DNA from: Eumeta japonica
Taxonomy: Eukaryota; Arthropoda; Insecta; Lepidoptera; Psychidae
Assembly: GCA_005406025.1 (NCBI GenBank)
Contig: BGZK01001293.1
Span: forward strand, 62,001-126,000
Length of the DNA stretch: 64,000 nt
Reading direction: 5' to 3'
Numbering within the stretch: the stretch's first letter is position 1; every line of letters begins with the position of its first letter. The translations under genes were made by a program, and so were the position numbers. Below the pieces are notes generated by a model. It saw only the letters and a program-made list of their open reading frames with translations, had not been told where the DNA came from and searched no databases. This document shows, piece after piece, positions 13,517 to 24,400 of this stretch.

Positions 13517-14003
13517 CGTGCAGTTTTCATTAATCACTTTTACAAATTGTTACTTGCAAGGCCTAGTCATAAAGACCACATAATAACTAAATTAATTTAA
13601 AAAATGAGTCAGTTATCTAAGCCTTACGATGAATAAATTACATACATATTCACTTCTTCCTGACAATTCATTGCAAATTCGAGGAAATAACACTCGCTGC
13701 CACAACAATTTGACATTTTTGCGGAATGTTACCATTTGTTTAAAACTTGATGTCAATGTTAGAAAATGCTCATATTGTTTTCTTTAAAAGTCTATTCTAG
13801 ACTTTTCTACTATACAAAAGGTAAACTGTGCGCCAGAGTTCCAACATAATATGTAGAGCTGCCATTAAAATCAGTTTCAAAAGTCACAAAATTCCTAGTT
13901 ATGGAGCAAATCTTCGACTCAATAATTAGGGTTTCCATATTTGCTTTATTTTTCTACTAATTCGTTCATCAATTATTTGGCAGATAATAGTCTATAACAT
14001 ATA

Positions 14004-14040
14004 TGGGCAACCACCGGCCCACGGGCCGCATCCAGCTCGC
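14004..14040. repeat. possible hAT-type terminal sequence
   Basis: A short GC-rich block, GGGCAACCACCGGCCC followed by ACGGGCCGCATCCAGC, stands out from AT-rich surroundings and resembles terminal sequence of some hAT DNA transposons. No partner end or transposase was identified nearby, so this is tentative. Confidence 0.3.
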
Positions 14041-14446
14041 TCTAAGGGTTTTTCCAGCTCATTTTTTCATGAACTCATAGTGGAAAAAAATGTGTTTTAT
14101 GATATATATTATACAAATAAATGTATCTAAAGACATGCTAACAAAGTCAGGTTAATGGATTTTAAATGAACGTTTTTTTGTTTAAGATCTTTTTATTTTT
14201 TTTCCATTTAAATTTATGTGTATTTAAATTGGTTGGTGAAAACTTAAAGTTCTTGCTTTTGGTTTCAAAAACATTTTCAAACGTAATGAGCGCGAGCTTT
14301 TTTTCTTTCTACTATATTGAAAAATAGAGCAGAGAGGAAAAAGAAACTAAAAAGCGTGCACTTATTCTGTATGGACCAAAAATTACGTTTAATGAAAAAG
14401 TACAGCTTAAATTTTAAAATAACTTAAAAAAAATGACTTTAAGGAC

Positions 14447-14527
14447 CAGCCGAGAGCATATCGGACCATAGTCAATGGTTTCGAAGCCGTTATTACAAAG
14501 AAATGCATTACAGATGAGATTTTGTAT
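14447..14527 (+). repeat. dispersed lepidopteran repeat, copy C (5' fragment only)
   Basis: About 80 bp match the start of copies A and B: CCGAGAGCATATCGGACCA, then GAAGCCGTTATTACAAAGAA and ATGCATTACAGAT. The similarity then stops abruptly, so this is a truncated copy. Confidence 0.6.
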
Positions 14528-15412
14528 TGGTTTTATATTATAAAATTTTGGATAGTCCGGTGGCTACTAATATTCTTCTAGTTTAAAGGAGTAAATAATA
14601 GATTTTGATGAATAATTATACCACAAGTAAATTATTGTTGAGTACAAAATTTGTATTAAATATATTTTATTTCCTATAAATTTCTGGTTTATACTTTTAA
14701 ATTGAATCATACTTTTTAGAAAATAAGGTAACATAAAAATACCTTTCGAGTCACTTACGCCAGAAAATTTACAATGTATTTTCAAAATTGGGTAACCGTT
14801 CAGTTCACTTCTCGATGGCGCTTACAAGAGTATTTGCAAGTGTTTTGTTTTGATATATAAATCAAAATAGGTAAAATACTTTGTAATATAGAACATTATA
14901 TACTTTTATAATGTTTTTCAAAAGCAAATACGTGAAAAATATGTTTATAGATTACTTTGTCGGTTTTGACGTTAAAATGGCAGTTATTATTTTACCTTTC
15001 GATTTCATATATTATTTACGTAATTTACTATATTTTAATAATTTGTAACGATAAATTGCAATAATAGATAATTTCTGTTTAATTTTACTGGCAAATTATT
15101 ACATGTTTAAAAAAATTTGAGTGTTGAAAGTGGTCAAGGGCGAATTGGTCATTACACTTTGCAATGTATCTAGAAAGAATTTCCGTACGTATTTCTTGAT
15201 AAAATTACACATACAAGAAAAGAAATAATAACTTTATTCCTTTTTTGCAAATTGTGTCGCGTTGGACGCAACTATAATCACAATGAGTTAATTTATAGCG
15301 TTCGGCAATGATAATGTATGGATGCCATTAGCAATTTTCGTGGTCATGTTTTGTTCATTTTTTACTAAAAGTATATAGTTCTACTATCATATATGTAAAT
15401 TTATCTAACATA

Positions 15413-16660
15413 TTAGAAGTACAAATAAGTTTCCGCCGTTTTGAGAGAGATGGAATAGCGCGAGGCTTGCGTTAGAATTCGCAGATGACAACCGGCTTGA
15501 AAATTAGGTTGCTCATTTATAAACAACATAATCCTATCATATTATTAACTTCATAAAAATATCATATATTGTTTTTTAATCAAAAATGTCTAAATTTGAA
15601 CCAAATAAGCGTCATTTGTGTGAACTTTATATTTACTTCTTTAATTTAAGAAAATCTGCAGCTGAGGCACATAGATTGCTAGTAGAAGCATGTAATGAGG
15701 TTGCCTTGAGTGAGAGAACATGTCGTGAGTGGTTTCAAAAATTTAAAAACGGTGATTTTGACGTAGAAGATCGTAATGGAAGGCCAAAAATTTATGAAGA
15801 TGCAGAATTGGAGAGGAGGATTCGTTTCAAATACAAAAGGAACTTACGCTTTAGAAGTCACTCAGCAAGCAGTCTCGCATCATTTAAAATCGTTAAGAAT
15901 TATTCATAAACAAGATAATTGGGTTCTATACTAATTAAAGCCGAGAGATGTTGAACGTCGATTATGCATGAGTGAAATGCTGCTAGCTAGGAACAAAAAA
16001 AGTTTTACATCAAATCGTCACTGGTGATGAAAAGTAGATACATTATGATAATCCAAAAAGAAGAAAATCATGGGGACTACCTGGCCATGCATCAACATCC
16101 ACAGCAAACCCAAATATTCATGGAAAAATATTCATGCTGTGTGTTTCGTAGGATCAGCTGGGTGTGGTGTATTACGAGTTGCTTAATCCAAGCGAAACAA
16201 TCACTGGAACTCTATACCAAACACAATTGATGAGATTCAGCCGAGCTCTGAAGGAAAAATGCATTCAATACTACTCCAGACACGACAAATTCATTCTCCT
16301 ACATGATAATGCTTATCCACATATAACGGTTCCGGTGAAAGACTATTTGAAAACACTTGATTGGGAAGTACTACTCCACCCGCCGCATTCGCTAAATATT
16401 GTGCCGTCCGACTATCATCTGCTCCTATCATCAATGGCGTATGCTCTGTCAGAGCAGCGGTTCACATCACATGCAGATACCAAAAATTGGGTTGATTCGT
16501 GGATAACCTCAAAAGATAAGTTTTTCAGACTTGGAATCTGAACGCTACCTGAAAGTTGGAAAAAAGTAGTTGATAGTGATGGACAATACTTCGATTGAAC
16601 TTAATATGAATATGCATATCAATTAAATCAGAGTGAATTAACATAAGGTTTTACGCCTAA
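15413..16660 (+). mobile_element. decayed mariner element with candidate terminal repeats
   Basis: The transposase relic is preceded by 173 bp and followed by 62 bp that could be the mariner UTRs. The left candidate end TTAGAAGTACAAA and the reverse complement of the right candidate end, TTAGGCGTAAAAC, share TTAG and GTA at the same positions. The left end is preceded by TA, while the right end is followed by CTA, so the target duplication is not clean. The boundaries are therefore approximate. Confidence 0.5.
15586..16598 (+). pseudogene. mariner transposase relic, DD34D spacing preserved
   Basis: It starts MSKFEPNKRHLCEL, followed by a helix-turn-helix region (KSAAEAHRLLVEACNE, then RTCREWFQKFKNGDFDVEDR). 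After a frameshift comes a GDEK motif with an adjacent stop, then LGVVYYELLNPSETITG, ILLHDNAYPH and IVPSDYHLL, ending SWKKVVDSDGQYFD. Exactly 34 residues separate the second and third Asp, the DD34D hallmark of mariner. At least one frameshift and several stops make it non-functional. It is similar to, but distinct from, the copy at 8.9-10 kb. Confidence 0.88.
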
Positions 16661-16784
16661 CTACCATTTAGTGTATTATCTATGGTTTTACATATCCGTG
16701 TTGTTAGAGGAACATGTTAGTGTAACAAATAACAATATATAAATAATTTATCGCAATTGTTGTATTGTAACAATCAGTCTGTCA

Positions 16785-18203
16785 GTTCCGGTTGTTCCGT
16801 CGTCGCAATTGGTCCAGACCCCTGGACCACCGTTTAGATTTGTGTGTTACTGTGTGTGGTGTTCTGAGCCGCGTTCCGAAGTGTCGGGCTCCGAGCGTGG
16901 TCCATGAAGTGTTCACCGTGAGTCGACAACTATAAACATTTGTCTCAAGTGTTCATTCCGGGTTATTGCTCGTCTGCACGCCGAGCCCGCTTCCGGTTTC
17001 TGCGCCTAGGGTGCGCTCCCGCAGGATCACGCTCTAATTATTTTGTGTGTTTTACACACATAGAGGATTTATATTACATTGATTACGTGAGGGTGACCGC
17101 ATTTGTCGACCAGTAGCAGTCCTTGGTGGTGGACTAGCTCAGAGTCGATGGTTAGCGGTCAAACTCCAATATCGATGTACGATCCAATTCCGAATTTAAT
17201 TTCATTAAATTAAGTCATGTTACGTTATGTCTACGTAACGATTATAGGTCATGTTTTAAATTCAAATTCAGTGCTTTTAACACTACCGGAACCGTTAGTT
17301 TTTAACCGCCTTTCGCGGTTTTTTGCTATTCCCTCCACTACTCGCTTTTACAAGCGTCTTCTGTTAGATAATCTATTACACAATGTAATAGATGATAATT
17401 TAGTTATTATGCCTCTTCCCGAGGCAACATTGTCTCCTATGACGTTATTACGTCGTGGTGACCCATAAGGGTCTCGACGACTTTCGTGCCGTTGATACCA
17501 CTTCACGCTTCAGAGCCAACATTGTCACCTATGACGTTATTACGTCGTGGTGACCCATAAGGGTCTCGACGACTTTCGTGCCGTTGATACCACTTCACGC
17601 TTCAGAGCCAACATTGTCACCTATGACGTTATTACGTCGTGGTGACCCATAAGGGTCTCGACGACTTTCGTGCCGTTGATACCACTTCACGCTTCAGAGC
17701 CAACATTGTCACCTATGACGTTATTACGTCGTGGTGACCCATAAGGGTCTCGACGACTTTCGTGCCGTTGATACCACTTCACGCTTCAGAGCCAACATTG
17801 TCACCTATGACGTTATTACGTCGTGGTGACCCATAAAGGTCTCGACGACTTTCGTGCCGTTGATACCACTTCACGCTTCAGAGCCAACATTGTCACCTAT
17901 GACATTATTACGTCGTGGTGACCCATAAGGGTCTCGACGACTTTCGTGCCGTTGATACCACTTCACGTTTCAGAGCCAACATTGTCACCTATGACGTTAT
18001 TACGTCGTGGTGACCCATAAGGGTCTCGACGACTTTCGTGCCGTTGATACCACTTCATGCTTCAGATAAAGCTGTAACGTTTCAGGAAGTTTTTAGTCCC
18101 TTACGAGTTGGACACACCCCGTGCGCCCGAGCGCACGGACTGCCCATAACGGTTTTTTCCCCCTCCTTCCTTTTCGCATGGGAAGACTTACAAAAAAAAA
18201 ATT
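16785..18203 (+). mobile_element. unclassified poly(A)-ended dispersed element, copy 1 (with expanded 92-bp array)
   Basis: This GC-richer segment is homologous along its length to 41697-42593. Shared landmarks are GTCCAG near the left end, a GTTCCGA block, AGTGTTCAC, TGTGTGTTTTACAC, AACCGTTAGTTTTTAAC then CGCCTTTCGCGGTTTT, ATTACGTCGTGGT, TTTTTAGTCC and a CCTCCTTC run. Both copies end in a run of A. The poly(A) end and same orientation suggest retrotransposition, but no reverse transcriptase or tRNA promoter was seen, so the class is open. Copy 1 carries seven tandem 92-bp units where copy 2 has one. Confidence 0.65.
17421..18064 (+). repeat. tandem array of a 92-bp unit, seven copies
   Basis: The word ACCCATAA recurs at 17461, 17553, 17645, 17737, 17829, 17921 and 18013, always 92 bp apart, with nearly identical sequence between. 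Only a few substitutions are visible: GGGTC to AGGTC in unit 5, GACGTTATT to GACATTATT near 17911, CACGC to CACGT near 17970. The first half-unit (17421-17460) is the most diverged. Each unit carries two adjacent small inverted repeats, GACGT-TATT-ACGTC and GACCC-ATAA-GGGTC. As 92 is not a multiple of 3, the array cannot encode a repeated peptide. Confidence 0.95.
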
Positions 18204-18241
18204 GGTTGTCTGTAAAGTCGGTTTAAAGACGATAATTTTAA
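18200..18241 (+). repeat. 42-bp fragment of the dispersed repeat found at 38 kb
   Basis: Immediately after the A-run of copy 1 comes TTGGTTGTCTGTAAAGTCGG then TTTAAAGACGATAATTTTA. The reverse complement of 38338-38376 matches this with only a few mismatches. Similarity ends at about 18241. It is either a target site for the poly(A)-ended element or a remnant of an earlier insertion. Confidence 0.6.
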
Positions 18242-20863
18242 TAGTAAGCAAAATTTGAACTTTACAGATTCGTTTACATTTTCATGAGACATAAAAGGTT
18301 ATGTCACATATTAATACTTTCATTAAATTCATTTTTCCAATGTTCTCTTAAGCAATAAAGTTGACAAATTTTTATACAATAAAAAGTATAAAGCAACCAT
18401 TGGAAACAACACTAGAGACAAAATTAATTATCTAAGAAATATGATGAATATAAACTTTATACTAACATGCACTATGAAATGATCACAGCCAGGATATAAA
18501 CATTTTATTGACAATTTATTCCTGTCCCAATAGCATTTATATAAATTATTCAACAGAATCATCCACAATATTTAAAAAATGTGTAAGTATAGTATTCCTA
18601 GAAACAAAAAGATTACTTTTTGATAATCAGTGACATGCTCTCAAGAGAACTATTTATATTTTTTATGAGTTCATTTATAATTTTAATTTGAAATTCTATG
18701 CTAAATCAGAAATGTTCATTTTAAAATTACCAGTACTTAGTCAGTAAGATCCTAATATACTTTTCATTAATTGTATTATTAACATCAAATTGTGCACACA
18801 ACTCCAAATGTGGAAATAAAATAAACTTCTAAATTTTTTATTGATAACTAGGACAATAAAGTGACATTCAGAGCAGTATGTCATTGTTTTTTGTACCCTC
18901 TGATAGGTTTCGATCATTTTATTTTTTGTTCCTCAATATACATTTGATGACTTTGTAGAAAATCAGTCAATTGAATTGATTATGGAAGGGTCGATTCAAG
19001 CTCTAAAAAACATATGGACCAAAGCGGTATCTATTTCAGTTTCAAACCACAAGGTTATCTCTTCTTTTTTCATTGTCGTCTATTGACCTTTTCATGCAAA
19101 CTCGCATCAGTTTCGAGTACTTAAAATTTTGTTCCTTTTAATATACAATCAATTTGATCTGCGTAGGATTACAGACTCTGCCTAACTTCTGGAAAGATGT
19201 ATGTTTATAAAAAAAATATGCTTTTTCATTCTATGAACAAAATAATGAAATGCGATTTGGCAAAAGTGAATTTTCACAATTTAAATTACTGCATGAAACC
19301 AAATGTAATATTTTTTGAAGTACAGATGGACAATGCTAACATTTGGCATCATAACTTTTTGTTGTTTCAAATTGTTTTAGTTTTGCTTTTCAAAGGGTAA
19401 TGTCATGAATAATAGGTTCCAATACCTCTATCAAAGGAAGTTATGAATTTTTTGTGTTCTAAAAAATAAATAAGACCAAATGAACTTTCAAAGTGAATCT
19501 TTTAATAGGTGAAAAAAGAGGTCTGTCTCAATAGTATTTTTTTTAAATAATCGCGATAATCAAAAAAAAATACTGTCATTTAATTTTAATAAATATTACT
19601 CCAATAAATATTTCATGCATGCAACTTGCTAATGAATATTTAAGGAAATGGTGGACATTAATAAAGTCAACATAAAATGACCAGTGTGTAAACGCCAAAA
19701 TCAGCAATATATTTTATATGTACAGCAATCTTCAGCAAAAAAAACTTTGTTTTATAAACTTTCAAACAAAGCAACACATTATAAATTAATTTACAGAATA
19801 ATGTTTAATGTAACTAATGTTAAAGTTCAGTGGTAAAATACAATGAACATTAGAAAAAGGTAGAATTACTATTATCAATGACAATGATTATTCAAATAAA
19901 TCAATGACATTTATTTGAATAATCATAAATACTTAAAATGTTCGAAATATGCATCCTGATGTCTGATGTAAAAAGGTGTCGAGTGTCTTAACTTTTGTTG
20001 TAGTTACTTCTAAGACTAATTCTTTTTCATTTTCTCAAGAATGTTATACTCTGATCAAATGGTTATGGTTTAAATTTTGTCATCATAAATTATGTCGTTA
20101 GGACAATCCCAGATGTGAAAATATGTGAATTGTATCTGGAGATTCAGCAGACTACGGTATTGGTCCAGCTCTACCGATTTAAGTTAGGATATATATAATC
20201 AAAACAAATCCTCATAGTAATATATTGTCACACAACTATAATTTTGGAAAGTAATAGGTTGTTTACTCTCTCGAGAATTGATATTCATTTTAATAAATAA
20301 TGAAAGAATAATTATAAAAATTTTAAATAATTTTTATTGTTAAGATTATATATATATATATAGTTCTAAATAATAGGGCTTAAACTTCTAACATAATCTA
20401 ATAATACAACCCCATAAATGATTTACGTCGAAAATCTTAAAACTTCGTGTCATGTGCACAAGTGTAGTTGAAAAGATATTAAATTACTTCTAAATGTTTA
20501 TAAAATTTCTTCATAACATAAAAGTTTTATAATCGGTTAGCTTTGCAGGATTACAATTTTCATTTCCAAATACCATAGACCTATAAATAACAATTATATT
20601 AAGGGGAGGTGATAAAAAAAATTTTTTCATTAAATTTTTAATTTGGACTATTATAATAGAATTCTAATGAAGCATAAAATTCTATTAAATTTTAAAACTA
20701 TTCATGTCTAATATTACATTTTAACATAATTTTAAAGTACTTAAATAATCTTTATATAACTTAAAATATCAATTTAATATATTACAACTTTTATTTCATA
20801 TTAACTGAACATATTACTATGCTTGATATTAACAGAACAATATAAAATACAGGTGTATAATTC
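18242..20863. other. intergenic, AT-rich, no gene seen
   Basis: Between the repeat cluster and the 3' end of the zinc-finger gene, both strands carry only short scattered ORFs without recognisable domains. One perfect hairpin (19884-19926) is listed separately. Confidence 0.6.
19884..19926. repeat. perfect inverted repeat, 17-bp arms, 9-bp spacer
   Basis: ATGATTATTCAAATAAA is followed by TCAATGACA and then its exact reverse complement TTTATTTGAATAATCAT. The arms are AT-rich. It could be a small foldback element or a local inverted duplication. It lies about 1 kb past the zinc-finger stop codon and far from a likely terminator. Confidence 0.9.
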
Positions 20864-20869
20864 TTTATT
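20864..20869 (-). promoter_or_regulatory. candidate polyadenylation signal of the zinc-finger gene
   Basis: AATAAA on the minus strand lies about 30 bases past the stop codon at 20898-20900. Other AATAAA words occur further left, so the true 3' end may be longer. Confidence 0.4.
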
Positions 20870-20897
20870 ATAACTTTGAGTATAGAATAAGTATAAG

Positions 20898-21419
20898 CTA
20901 GTTATCAAATTCTTCATCCATACTAACAGGCTCAAGTTTTATATTTACAAAACTTGTGGGTTCTAGTTCGTTTCCTTCTTCTGTTCCTTCCATTTCAGTT
21001 CCACTGTTGTGATCTGATTTTTTTGTTTTATTTTTGGCTTGTTGAATGTTATCTGATTCAGCATCTGCATGAGATGCTCTCTGGTCCTCAAAATCAGAAT
21101 TATCATTGTTTGATTCATTTTCACCATCACTCTTCTCATTGGTATCATTGTTTTTGACATCTTTCAGATTGATGGTGGCAATAGGTGTTTCTTTCGGGAA
21201 CGTAACAAAGTTTCCAATCATTACATCTGTATTTCTAAGTCTCGGGGGGCCGAATATGCTTGTGATAGTTTCTTCATCTAGCCCCAGTTGACATTCTCGA
21301 GCGTCCAATTTTTTATAGAACTCTTTGACACTGTCCTGGTCGGCCTTGATACGGTGTCTCTTTCGAAGATGTCTCAATATTGATTTTTTCACAGAGTATG
21401 ATTTAGAGCATCGGAGACA
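20898..21419 (-). CDS. zinc-finger gene exon 10 (finger 23 and acidic C-terminal tail)
   Basis: The acceptor is TATTTCAG|TGTCTCC. It encodes CLRCSKSYSVKKSILRHLRK and the closing His, then a 150-residue tail. The tail holds ELGLD-like and FGPPRLRN segments, an Asp/Glu/Asn/Ser-rich stretch, KNKTKKSDH, and ends IKLEPVSMDEEFDN. The tail is probably disordered and may act as a cofactor or SUMO-binding region (inferred from composition). Confidence 0.88.
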   Translation of the reverse strand, partial: CLRCSKSYSVKKSILRHLRKRHRIKADQDSVKEFYKKLDARECQLGLDEETITSIFGPPRLRNTDVMIGNFVTFPKETPIATINLKDVKNNDTNEKSDGENESNNDNSDFEDQRASHADAESDNIQQAKNKTKKSDHNSGTEMEGTEEGNELEPTSFVNIKLEPVSMDEEFDN

Positions 21420-24400
21420 CTGAAATAGATTCAATATTTATTCTTCATAACTGCACAATTTATTATTGTAATCTCAAAAAAAAGTATGAGAGTGAATTAA
21501 ACAATACGAATCTTGGAAGCTAAGTATGTCTACGTACTAGATCGCAAGTTGCCCTAAAATATAAAATGTACCATTTCATTACTCAACTGTAGCGCGACAT
21601 GCCGCCAACCGTTGCCAGTTGACGATATCAATAGCAACCGTTAAGCAACCCGCTGCCATCAAGCCCCTATGTTTTGTTGTGACCTATGCTCATAAGAAAA
21701 TAAAAAAAAAGCAAAATAGCTTTCCTGCCAATAATAATAAAATAGGACTTCATTATTAACATGGGAGATGTGAATGTGATGTTTATAAAATCTGTGAATT
21801 TAGTCTGGTTAGATTATTCTTCAAATTCTGTTTATTTCATTGCATATGAATGAAAATGACATTTTATACCATATTTACTTTTTTTTTAGGATCTTAATAC
21901 TTTTCTAGAAGCCAGTGTATTAATAATTGCAATGTGATAAAGAGTAAGATGTTCAACTGGTTCTGTGGCAAGTTCTTGCATCAGAGTAAAGTTGAATAAT
22001 GTAACACCTTCTGTTTTTTATAGTGCCTTTTTTTTTCCTTTTGTTTGTTATAGTCTCAATCCCAGAATTTATATTGAGTTAAAACATAACAATATTATAG
22101 CAGTTCAGATTTGTGGGAAAATATGCATAAAAATGATAAAGTATGTGACAAATAGTAACTTTTTTAGTACATATTTTGTTATTATTTGGCAACGTGTTGG
22201 AGGAGAACCGCCTACTACCACTTAACAGGCGGTAACCCATTTGGTGATACACTGAGCCGCTTGTGATGCCCTATTGTAATAGTATACCACATAAAGAGAC
22301 ACATATCTGGTGGTACAGAGACGCTTTAACAAAACATCAAGTATTTCAGATATGTATGCATTATTTAAAACAATTCAATTTGACAAGATAGAACATACAA
22401 ATAACAAAAGACATAAGACACTCAAATGATGACGAAGCATAAGTTAGAAATATGTTTAAAATATAATTATACAGCAATTTTATTACAGTACAAAAGACTA
22501 ACTGACAAAGAAGAAAAATACTTTATTTTTAGATTTAGGATTCAAAATTATGTAGTAATAGTTAAATTATAATGAAACGAGCTAAAAATTAACATGCCAA
22601 TTAGTTTTTAAATTGTGTCTATAGTCCTGTTCCATATTCAATATATATTTTTAAATATGTATGATTACAGTAATGCTACTGTTATAATTTCTGATGAAAT
22701 GTATCTTCTTTTAAAAATTTATTAATCATTTTTATTTACGGTTAAATGTATTTGAGCTATTGGACGTCCATTGCTGAACACAAGTCTCCTCCTTAAATTA
22801 TTCTTTATCATAACATCATCCACATAATGGAAGGCCATCCCACACTATGACGTCAGCACATTAGTCAGTAACATTAGTTTCAACTGCTAATGGTTTTCTG
22901 TATGAAGGTGCTCACTACCACTTCTAATTGCTAATCCTATGGCTTATGTGGTTACTTGGATTCTTATGTGAATTTCTTTGTACTGAATTTATCTCACAAG
23001 GAAATCTCGAGCATGGCTACTTTCGCCACATATAAAATGAATTTAAATTTGTTCATGGGGCTAACGGTAAAAAATAAATGTCCCTTTTATATCATCAATA
23101 TGCACTGTTCAGACTTTGAGCACTGAGATGTATTTTAGACTTACTGTTTAGTTTCCTGAATCTATTGAATTTCAAAGATATAATGTTTCATCTGTTAGAT
23201 ACTTCTTATTACAAATTACTGAAATTAAAACACTTAATTTGGCGTTTCTTTTCGACAACATGCATTTTCTAAAGCATTGATGCATTTTGCGTATGAATGC
23301 CCTTTTTATAAAACTATGTATAAAGAATGTCAAATTCATCTCCTTGTCTAACATGTTGTCAACCAATGGTATTGATTTTATGCCTTCATTCTGACTTGCA
23401 CAGACATAGTAGTACCATTGTAAAAACATTATTTTGATTTAGTAGTAGCCGACATGGAGCTGCTGAAGAAACTATAGCACCATTCAGGTTTCAATAGGAT
23501 TAAAAGGATTTTCTTACTCCACACATACTAATTTGTTCTAAAGTAGTAGATGATGGACTGAGAATGATAAATTTCACGTTATTGTGAAAAAATTGTAAGC
23601 CGCATACTTTACCTGGAACAATTTTCGTCTACTGTGCGTAATCACGTGATGGCGAAGAGCAACTGCGCTGTTCAGACATTTTTCACACAAAGGACATGCA
23701 TATTGACCAGCCTCACTATGAGTTGTACGTAAATGACGCAACATATACCTTTCATCTTGATACTGCCTGTCTATAAAATTTTATAATAATCAGAATAATG
23801 GAGAATTGCATATTTAATGACAGTTTTTATTCAACAATAAAAATAATTCAATATCTTTTGATGTAATGTTTCCTCAATATAAATTCCATTGTAAATACAT
23901 AAGATTATTTCCCCAAGATTATAAGATTATTTTAGGAACAGTTTAATGGCTATAAGGGATCATCCACAAACTAGGTAACTTTTTAAAATGTTCTATTATC
24001 ATCCCATAGAGTTGACATTCATTTTGAGTTTTCCCTCTGAAATATAACATTTCATATAGTATTATTTTGCACATAATGTAGATACAGTGATATTTGATTA
24101 CTTTCATTTGAGGCATTTTATATATTAAAGCAATAAAAGATATGAACCTGAATTTATAAGTAAACAAAAATCTGTTTTAATTTATGAAATCTAGATACAT
24201 ACAAATTTAAAATGCTTAAATTATACTTTTCAGTTTTACATAAATGAATAAAACTTAATATGTAAACATATGAAACCATATTCCTTGGTATCAGTGCCAT
24301 CATAGGAATTTGAACCAAGGTAGACAATCAACAGCTAGATTCTATAAAAAGTTCTGCTATTGCTTGCTAAATATATGATATTATATTTTTTTTACATTTC

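Noticed and set aside
17421..18064. Regular repeats that might suggest a CRISPR array
   Set aside because: The whole 92-bp unit repeats with no variable spacers, and the window is a eukaryotic nuclear genome.
17217..18226. 83- and 62-codon plus-strand ORFs
   Set aside because: They overlap the element and the 92-bp array; the unit length breaks any frame.
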